Of a stretch of 64,000 bases of DNA, positions 56,960-64,000 are shown piece by piece. The DNA is from Proteles cristata cristata. Lineage: Eukaryota; Chordata; Mammalia; Carnivora; Hyaenidae. How positions within the stretch are numbered: the first letter of the stretch is position 1; each line of letters starts with the position of its first letter. The notes below the pieces were generated by a model. The model was not told where the DNA came from. It saw only the letters and a program-made list of their open reading frames with translations, and did not search any database. The DNA lies in assembly GCA_017311185.1 (NCBI GenBank), contig JAESUZ010000139.1, forward strand, positions 186,001 through 250,000, read 5' to 3'. The position numbers were made by a program, and so were the translations under genes.

Positions 56960-57640
56960 GAAGTATAACTTAATTATTTTTTTTATTGCAAAAGCAATAC
57001 ATGCACATTGGGGAAAAATTGGAAAACAAGGGAAGACTTAAAGCAGACATCATCTTACCAGATAGTAGTTAGCACTCTGAACATCTCTCATTGTGTGTTA
57101 CATAAAATAAAAATGAGGTCATACGGTGCATATTGTTTCGTGTCCAGCCTTTTCTGTTTATCAATATGTGAGGGTCATTCTTCGTGTCAGGAACATCCTT
57201 CTGCATCATTTTTAATGACCACGTAGAACTATGTAATTTAACCAAATTTTCAAATTGAGGGGTTTTACAAATCATATAATCGTGGGGCATTCTCACAGAG
57301 AAATCTTTTTATCTATCCTTAATTATCTTCTTAATATAAATTTGCAGAACTGGATTGGCCTGGTCCAATTGAACACCTCCATTGAGGCGCTTTGGATATA
57401 CATTATCAAATTGATCTCCAGAAATTTTAAATCAGTGTGCGTGCTAGCAATAGCATACTTCTTTGCAATAAAGAAAAACATGTTTTGCATCCTTAAGAAG
57501 GTCAAATGTTATTGTTTAAATTTCTATTTAGCTAACTAGTGAGACTGAACTTTTAAAATATACTTACTGGCCTTTGGATTTTTATTTTGCTTTTGTGGAT
57601 TTTCTGTGATTCTGGTAGGTCCTTTAAAATGGCAGCTGTT
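56960..57640 (-). mobile_element. Old L1 3' portion, minus strand
   Basis: Antisense old L1 order: TTGCAAAAGCAATACATGC, CATTTTTAATGACCACGTAG, CATTATCAAATTGATCTCCAGAAA, GCTAACTAGTGAGACTGAAC. Heavily mutated; frames are fortuitous. Confidence 0.55.
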
Positions 57641-57835
57641 TCTTTTCCCCTGTGTCTGTCCTCGTAATTTTACTTCATAAGTTGTTAATTTTTGTTTACC
57701 TGTTTGTTTACTTTGGCTTGACATCCAGCTCCTTCAGGGAATCATCATCTTATTCCTTTTTTTTTTTTTTTTGTTCTGAGCACCCAGGACAAGTAAGGAC
57801 TCAGGAAGCATCTGGAGGGTGTGTGAATGGATGGG
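57641..57835 (+). mobile_element. Probable L2 3' end with a T tract
   Basis: TGACATCCAGCTCCTTCAGGG, GTTCTGAGCACCCAGGACAAG and ACTCAGGAAGCATCTGG loosely follow sense L2. A T tract at 57757-57772 interrupts it. Confidence 0.4.
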
Positions 57836-58481
57836 CCCCAAGCAAACAGAGGATGGGTGGCAGTGTAGGAAACCAAGCCAGAGTGAGCGCCCCCTGTCTG
57901 CTTCCCAGACTCCATATAGTCAGCCAATGTGGGCAGCCAGTCTCATCTACGATATGCTCTGTACCAAGCTCAGAGCTGTTCCCAGGAGCCAGACTGGAAG
58001 ATGGCTTAGTCCAACGAAAGGAGAACTGTAACAGAGTGAGTAAAGAGACCAAGAGCTCTGATACTGAGCTGAGCGGACAGTACAGGTTCAGGCGGAGGCT
58101 GAACGAAGGATGGCTCTGCGACAGGGCTGCATTTCTTTTCTTTTATCAAGCTCTTTTCCTGTCTGACACCTTGGAATTGTTCTGTCTGATTTCCTCATCG
58201 ATCATCTCACTCAGAAGGAACTCTTCGGATATAAAGGACTCTTGCTGTATTTATTTTTGAGAAGGTCATTTTCACTCAGCCAAGACCATTTGTTTTCATA
58301 CTGGATGGGGGAGCCATGTCTATAGGCTGACTGGGATGTTGTCTCAGGTCCTCTGTCCCCTCAGTCATTTGGCGATTGGACCTGGTGGTGTGGCGTATCC
58401 TGGCGGTACTCTCTTGCCTTCTTACTCTTTCTTTCTGAAAGTCTTATCTTTTGAGCTCCCTGTATTTATAGGATAAGATAT
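57836..58481. other. Unassigned sequence
   Basis: Covered by a 202-codon + strand frame (57652-58260) that begins inside the L2-like sequence and crosses a T tract, so it is not credible as a gene. Nothing else recognised. Confidence 0.35.
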
Positions 58482-58690
58482 GGAAATTTAAAAAAAGAGG
58501 GGCACCTGGGTAGCTCAGTCAGTCGAGAGTCCGATTTCAGCTCAGGTCATGATCTCATGGTTCGTGAGTTTGAGCCCCACATTGGCCTCACTGCTGTCAG
58601 CACAAAGCCTGCTTCAGATCCTCTCTGCCCCTCTCTCACTTGCGCTCTCCCCCAAAATAAATAAATATTTAAAAAGGAAAAAGAAATGAA
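58482..58690 (+). mobile_element. CAN-SINE, plus strand, shortened
   Basis: Body about 58499-58675. GGGGCACCTGGGTAGCTCAG head, internal deletion in the CT-rich part, AAAATAAATAAATATTTAAAAAGG tail. Imperfect A-rich TSD. Confidence 0.92.
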
Positions 58691-61049
58691 AAAAAAGGCA
58701 GGACACTGATCCTAGATGACAAGTCATTTGTAAATTCTTATAGAGTTTTGCTCTATGGGTCACAGATTGTGATCTCAACATGTCAGGACAGAGTACAGAG
58801 TGTTTTATATAGTCTCTGCCTGTTGGTATTATTTCACAATATATTTCACATAATGTGCTTAATGAACATTTACTACTTGTATAGACTTAATTCTAAATCT
58901 GTGTCCATTATCAATAAGTATATATTGGTATGGCAGATTTTGTTTTATAACAAAATTGGTAACATAATTATAAAATATTATTTATCGGTTATTACTTTAG
59001 TAGGGACTGTTGTTAAATAAGTCTCCTACTTATTAGGCATTTCACCATAAACAAAACAAAAAGAAGATAAAAGCTCCTTGAGGAATGCATTTTTAATTTG
59101 TATAAAGTGTTAAGATTTATTTACTAGAATATTCTTTCTGAGATAAATAACATATATAGGCCTTGGGTCTTACATCGTTTAATTATATGTTTATATCAGA
59201 ATATTACATAACATTTAAAATATGCCTATGCAGTAGAAAGTGAATTTTTGACATTTACTTGGTTTATGAGATCATTGTGGATTTCCAACTCTTAGGACTT
59301 AAGGTCATGGGAGATGGTTTTTGAACATGCGACCTCCAGTTTGGCCATTCATAGACGTAAAGTGAATCAATTAGTAACTTTTTTTAAAAAATTAAGAATA
59401 GGCTGCCCAGGATCGCATGTTGGGTTCATCTTGGAATTTCTTGTAACCAGAGATGTAACCATCTTGTAACCAGGATGTTAATGCCATGCGGAAGCCCCAA
59501 GGGTGGGCAAAGAGTGTGATACAGTATAGACTACATGATGGAGATTTTAGTAAATTTGTACATGAAGAAAAAAAAACCAAGAAAATATCAACAACGTTGA
59601 AGCACGTTTAGCAAAGAGTGATGAAGGTGGTCAGGAGTTTGGATAATGTGAGTCAAACTAAGAATGAGGAATACCATCAACGAAGGGATGGCAGGAGAGC
59701 AAAATGAGTATGATTGTGCGCTACAGTGCAGGAAACACTGCAGATATTCCACTGTACTCACAAGGCTGATGGGAGAAGGCAAGTCGAGGCTAAAAAAGAC
59801 TGATGCCCAAACCTAGCAAAGACAGCAAGAAGTGGGGTGGGACGTCAGGGTCAAAAGCGAGCCCAATTGTAGGTAAGTCATTTGCTTCTAAGGCTGGTGT
59901 GGTAGGAAATGTTCTTTAAGGGAACATGAGTTGGACCTCCCACCAGGTGAAGTATTGGAGGCTTAACCAAGGAGCAGAGTGGCATGCTTTGGTTGGGTTT
60001 GAGGGAGTTGCTCTGTATTCCCCCTACCAGAGTTCTTTACATTCTGGGGCTGATCTTTCATCAACACCAAAATGGATGGCTTGTGTTGTTCAGTAGGATC
60101 CCCTGGGAGAAATGGAGTATTTCAGAGCTCTGACATCTTCCGGGAAGGTGGCAAGTTTTCAGGTCTGGTAGATTTTCATATTAGGATCCTATGTTCCCTC
60201 CTTATCCCTGCTTAGCACATTCTCCTGATGCCTTCTGTCTCCTTCTCTCACCATGGGGGGGCATCTTTAATTTGCCTGCACCCCCTACCATCTTGACAGT
60301 CCGTTTTTCACAGAACAATCTGTGAAGCTCCTGACCACCTCCCCTCCTCCCTCCCCTTTCCTCCTTTTCCTCCCTCCCTCCTGCTGATTTGTTATTATGT
60401 ACTGCAGCTGCCCGGAGGATTTTAAATAGACCCATAATGGCACAGCAGCGCCTCTTGGAAGTTTAAATATAACCTTCTTGTTAATCTTGTCTGTGGCGGC
60501 AGCAAGAGCAGCACCTGGAGAAGAAGGCAATGGGCAAGAGACGCCCTGGGGTTCTACCCTGAGGTCATGGGTTAGCGATCTCTCAGGTGTCCTATGATCT
60601 GAGAACATTTGGACCCCGCCTCGTGGTGGCTGTGCCTCAGCCTGAGTGGTTGTGGTGCCTCATTGGCAGTCCCTGCAAATGCAAGCACAATGCAAAGGAG
60701 ACCCCTGAAATGACCGTGAGAACCCAGAATTCCTCTCCACCCTCTCTGTCACTCCCCCACTACCACTCTCAGAGGCAGAATGTGTTTGGTCTTATTTAGC
60801 CTTTGGCCCTGTATGGGAGCCTAGAGTGGGAAGAGTGGATTAGTGTCAATTACATGAGTGGCCAGGATTCTTAAGGAACAGGTATATCAATCATAAGCGC
60901 TTTCGAAGCACAGTATAAAGGTCTCAGATGGCTTCCAGGCTGCCCCGACCCAGGGCAATGAAATTGTTCAGGAAGGAAGGAAAGGCCACAGACTCTGGCC
61001 TCAGTTCCCCAACCTGCCAATATTTCCTTAGATTTAACAGATGTCAAAC
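58691..61049. other. 2.4 kb of mostly unique sequence
   Basis: 58740-59280 is AT-rich. 60370-60540 is a distinctive block with TGTACTGCAGCTGCCCGGAGG and AAGTTTAAATATAACCTTC that may be conserved non-coding DNA. Pyrimidine-rich at 60335-60385. No exon supported. Confidence 0.35.
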
Positions 61050-61140
61050 CTTACTCTTCAGTCATTCAATGAATAATTATTGAGTACCAGTGATTATGGG
61101 GAATGTTCTGAGATCAGTGAAAGAAAGGGGCCGCAAGGAA
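61050..61140 (-). mobile_element. Short L2 fragment, minus strand
   Basis: TTCAATGAATAATTATTGAGTACCAGTG is the antisense 3' end of L2. Confidence 0.5.
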
Positions 61141-61480
61141 ATGAAGTTCCTTGTTAAATTCTAAGAAGATCTTAATGTTGGAATAATAAACTGTTCAGAA
61201 CAGAGATTTTATGAAGGGTATGTCCTAATATCTGTCCAGTTCTGTCGTTTCATGCGGAAATGTTCTAGATGTACTACTTTTCCAAGGATAGGAATAAAAG
61301 AGATAAGAATTTTCATGAAAAAAAAAAAAGCATTGACATTCCATAAAGTGTAAAGGACTATGCTAAACTCTTAGTTTTGGTGGAAGGGATAAGGTGGTAT
61401 TTCTCGTTTTAAGGCAGCCGACAGTATAAGAGGGGAGCCTGAATGTATAATAATAAGCACATCATACATTTTTATGTTAT
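61141..61480. other. Unassigned sequence
   Basis: An A tract lies at about 61319-61329; nothing else recognised. Confidence 0.3.
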
Positions 61481-61615
61481 ATTTTCAAGGATGTTGAGAG
61501 TTTATATAGTTCTGTTTTATGCTGTGAGATGAACATTGTTGTCTTCATTTTACAGAAGAAAAAACTAATACAAACATTAATTTTCCCAAGGTCAACCAGC
61601 TAGTAAGCCGTAGGA
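61481..61615 (-). mobile_element. MIR fragment, minus strand
   Basis: ATTGTTGTCTTCATTTTACAG and CCAAGGTCAACCAGCTAGTAAG match antisense MIR. Confidence 0.65.
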
Positions 61616-61909
61616 CCAAAACATCTATCTCCAGAAAAGATTGGGTGTTTTTCATCTTTTCATTCCTATAGGGGCTAGTATGATGCATATACCATGTTAC
61701 AAAATTGACTCTTTTTAACAAAGAGTGGCAGCCCCATTTGCTTTTTTCTCTAACAGTGCAATCATAGATTTGTTTTACAATAAGCTCACAAAAACCATTT
61801 TAAACATTTTAGTAAAAAGATTACTGAGGAAGGGTGATGGGTCAGGAATAACCTGGGTTATCAGGCAGGCCATAGCAGGTAAGTTATGATCATACTTATG
61901 TGCTGTTAA

Positions 61910-62104
61910 GGAGACATCATAGGTCACAGTAGACAGACTTGGTAATTAGAGGCAAGTCACAGGTCATAGAAGTCACACCTGGGGAATTAGGGAGACATCC
62001 CTGGTCGGGATAGACACTCTTGGAGTTTTAGGGCAACATTAAGGTCGGGGTAGACACACCTGAGGAAAGAGGGAGCTATCCCAGGTCCAGGTTGGGTGTA
62101 GTTG
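61910..62104 (+). repeat. Diverged minisatellite, about 41 bp period, five units
   Basis: Units at 61910-61950, 61951-61990, 61991-62031, 62032-62071 and 62072-62104 (partial). Each starts GGAGACAT- or GGCAA-like, has (A/T)GGTC-(A/G) near base 13, a TAGACA-CAC-like centre and CTTGG/CTGAGG followed by a TTAG or AAGAG end. Alternating 41 and 40 bp units (GGAGACATC versus GGCAA starts) suggest an older 81 bp dimer. One or two worse units may precede it (61830-61909). Confidence 0.8.
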
Positions 62105-62145
62105 ATTGTAGGATACATTCCAGAGTTTTGCTTTTTAAATACAGA

Positions 62146-62240
62146 CTGAGGACCAGCAGCACCAATATTTTCAGGCTCTTAGAAATGCAAAGTCTTGGGC
62201 TTCACCCCAGACCTCCGGAATCACAGCTGTGATTTAAAAG
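62146..62240 (+). mobile_element. MER5A-like fragment
   Basis: GAGGACCAGCAGCACCAATA, TCTTAGAAATGCAAAGTC, GGGCTTCACCCCAGACCTCC and GGAATCACAGCTGTG follow the 5' half of MER5A. Confidence 0.7.
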
Positions 62241-64000
62241 ATGGGCTGGATGTGACTGGATAGGGAGGGAGGCTTTTTACAAACTGGAGTCTGAAAGTTA
62301 CTGGAGGTAGGAGGTGAATGGGTGGTGAGGCATTCAGCACTACTAGAACATCACTGTAATAATACAGCAGAGATGACAGAAAGCATCCAGATGTGTCTTC
62401 ATCTGGAAAAAGAGCGGAACCATTCAAGCTGACCAGTATTGTTTTATATGGTTTCTAAGAATAACGATAATGCCAAGTCATTTTTTTTTTTTAGTTTTAT
62501 ATCCAGAAAGAAGGACATTCATTCCATGTGTCTCATGTATCATGAAACTCTGTTGCAGTTATATTAAATAGCTTTTGATCCTCTCTGGAAGTGGAGACCA
62601 GTTATGACTTTATTCAAAATACGTAGTTTCTATCCACTTGCATGAAGCTGGACTTAACTTGAAAAAAGCTAGACAGGTCCTACTTGTATTCTGAGAACCA
62701 CATTAGGGAATTTTCAAAATGAGTAGCACAGTTATGTCTACAGTGAGTCAAGCAGAACGTACCAGTCTCTGTCCCCAATGGGAACTGGTTCCTCTACTTT
62801 CCACTGTCACTTTAGTGAAGGTACAATCGATACAGATGTTGAATCATCTGCTTATGGCCGTGAGTGAGAAATACCAAAGCTGGATGCTTTATCTTCCTTT
62901 AAGGAGCTTGCTATGTAAATACAGAGAAGTAGAGGCATCATATTTCTTGTCATAATGAAATCTTCGAGGTGAGAATGAACAAGGCAGACATGACAGATAA
63001 TTAGGAAAACCTGTGTCCTGTACCAGTTTTGCCACTAAATTTGTGGTTTTGGAAACTACCTTAGTTCCCTCAGGTTCCAGTTCTTCTGTTAAAATGCCAA
63101 GTCGGAAGTGGGTGGACTTTTAGGTCTTTTCCTGTTCAGGCTCCCCAGCCTGCGAGAAATGGCAGATCAGGTGGTGGAGCGATGGGCGAGAAGGGTAGCC
63201 GGATGGACCAGACGGAGGAAGAGGCTGGCTGTGCAGAAGAAAGCCTGTCTATCTCACAAAGGTTTTCTCAATGAGTTGATCTTTTTCTTTTTTCTTTATA
63301 AGGTGACTTGCTATTTGCATTACTAATTGCCTGCTTTCAAGGTTAATGGACATTTCAATTTCAAATGGTTCTAAAAGCTTTTCTGAATTGGGGAAGGGCT
63401 TGTCTGGCCGTTGGCAAGTCCGGCTGCTGTTGGTCCCTGCCTGTCCCTGTCCTCACAATCAAGCTCCCCTTTAGCCCTCTTTCTACATTAATCAAGCGAG
63501 ATTAAAGAGAAAGATGATAGCCAACGAGTCTGGCTGATTCCCAGGCTCAGCCTTCCAGAATGGGTTACAGGCTCAAACTCTGAGGGTCCAGTCCTTAGTT
63601 TTATGGGTCTGTAGTTGGTCAAGTTTTCAGGTGAGGGCATATGTTAAAACATTTAAAATAGGTATTGTTCCCTAAGAACCTTCTACATTTTCACTCAGCT
63701 TTTTTTTTTTTGGCAATATCAGAAATAGATGTTCCATTAACAGCTAACATTTATTGGATCCTTATTCCTTGTCATACACTATCGTTGCGGAATCTGGTCT
63801 GGATCACCTGGTGGAAAAGCAAAGCGGCACTCGGAGATCTTGGCAGGGAGGAGGTTTATTTTACACCTGTGGGCTCAGAGGAGATTATTCTCCAGAGGTC
63901 TGGGCCCAGAGCATCAGCAGAGAGAATAATTTATAGCCTGTTACTTCCGCGTTCCTCATTAATGCCTGTGACAAGCAGGGTAGGAAGAAAAGCCTGGAAA
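62241..64000. other. Unique sequence to the end of the window
   Basis: No exon supported. 63320-63560 has unique blocks (CTACATTAATCAAGCGAGATT). A T tract lies at 63700-63711, followed by a weak MIR-like piece (TAACATTTATTGGATCC). 63840-63945 has an isolated AGGTTTATTTTACACC stretch of uncertain origin. Confidence 0.35.

Noticed and set aside
57652..58260. 202-codon + strand frame
   Set aside because: It starts in L2-like sequence, crosses a T tract giving a phenylalanine run, and shows no recognisable domain.
61910..62104. CRISPR-like regularly spaced repeats
   Set aside because: Units are contiguous and diverged with no unique spacers, and the DNA is mammalian; it is a minisatellite.

Overview
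This window is mammalian nuclear DNA from a carnivore, almost certainly a cat-family (felid) genome. The evidence is about 25 tRNA-Lys-derived CAN-SINEs on both strands whose head and body match the felid SINEC_Fc type rather than the dog SINEC_Cf type, plus two young LINE-1 3' ends of a carnivore L1. Ancient placental-wide repeats (L2, MIR, MER5A- and MER20-like hAT elements, MLT1-type MaLR LTRs, old L1M) fill much of the rest. There is no bacterial-style gene organisation, no operon and no CRISPR array.

I found no protein-coding exon I can support. All open frames are short (224 codons at most) and are explained by chance, simple repeats or retrotransposons. The only recognisable cellular gene sequence is a 5'-truncated, frameshifted processed pseudogene of ribosomal protein RPL35A (50728-51010, + strand). 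The window is therefore an intergenic region or the inside of a large intron; I cannot say which gene it belongs to.

Layout. 1-6 kb: a SINE with a perfect 20 bp target-site duplication (TSD), L2/MIR fragments and an MLT1 LTR. 6-11.5 kb: mostly unique sequence with two RFX X-box-like motifs near 6.6 kb. 11.5-20.5 kb: MIR/L2 fragments and four SINEs separated by unique sequence. 20.7-22.8 kb: a cluster of young insertions (an L1 3' end, a SINE 12 bp away, a tandem SINE pair and one more SINE). 23-30.8 kb: unique sequence, a 47 bp tandem duplication, MER5A, L2 and old L1 remains. 30.8-37.3 kb: an L2 remnant and then a long, decayed L1M on the + strand carrying five younger SINEs. 38.7 kb: a compound CCTT/CTTT microsatellite. 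39.0-40.6 kb: an old L2 (minus strand) split by a young, 5'-inverted (twin-primed) L1 with a perfect 16 bp TSD. 41.8-49.5 kb: six SINEs, an MLT1 LTR and unique sequence with AP-1/CRE motifs. 50.7 kb: the RPL35A pseudogene. 51-58.7 kb: L2, MER20-like, MIR and old L1 remains and three SINEs. 58.7-64 kb: mostly unique sequence, with a diverged roughly 41 bp minisatellite at 61.9-62.1 kb.

I see no novel biological system here. The most informative items are the insertion histories (twin-primed L1, SINE pair sharing one TSD, nested L1M), the diverged minisatellite, the 47 bp tandem duplication, and a few unique non-coding blocks with dense transcription-factor-like motifs. Boundaries of old repeats are estimates by eye.
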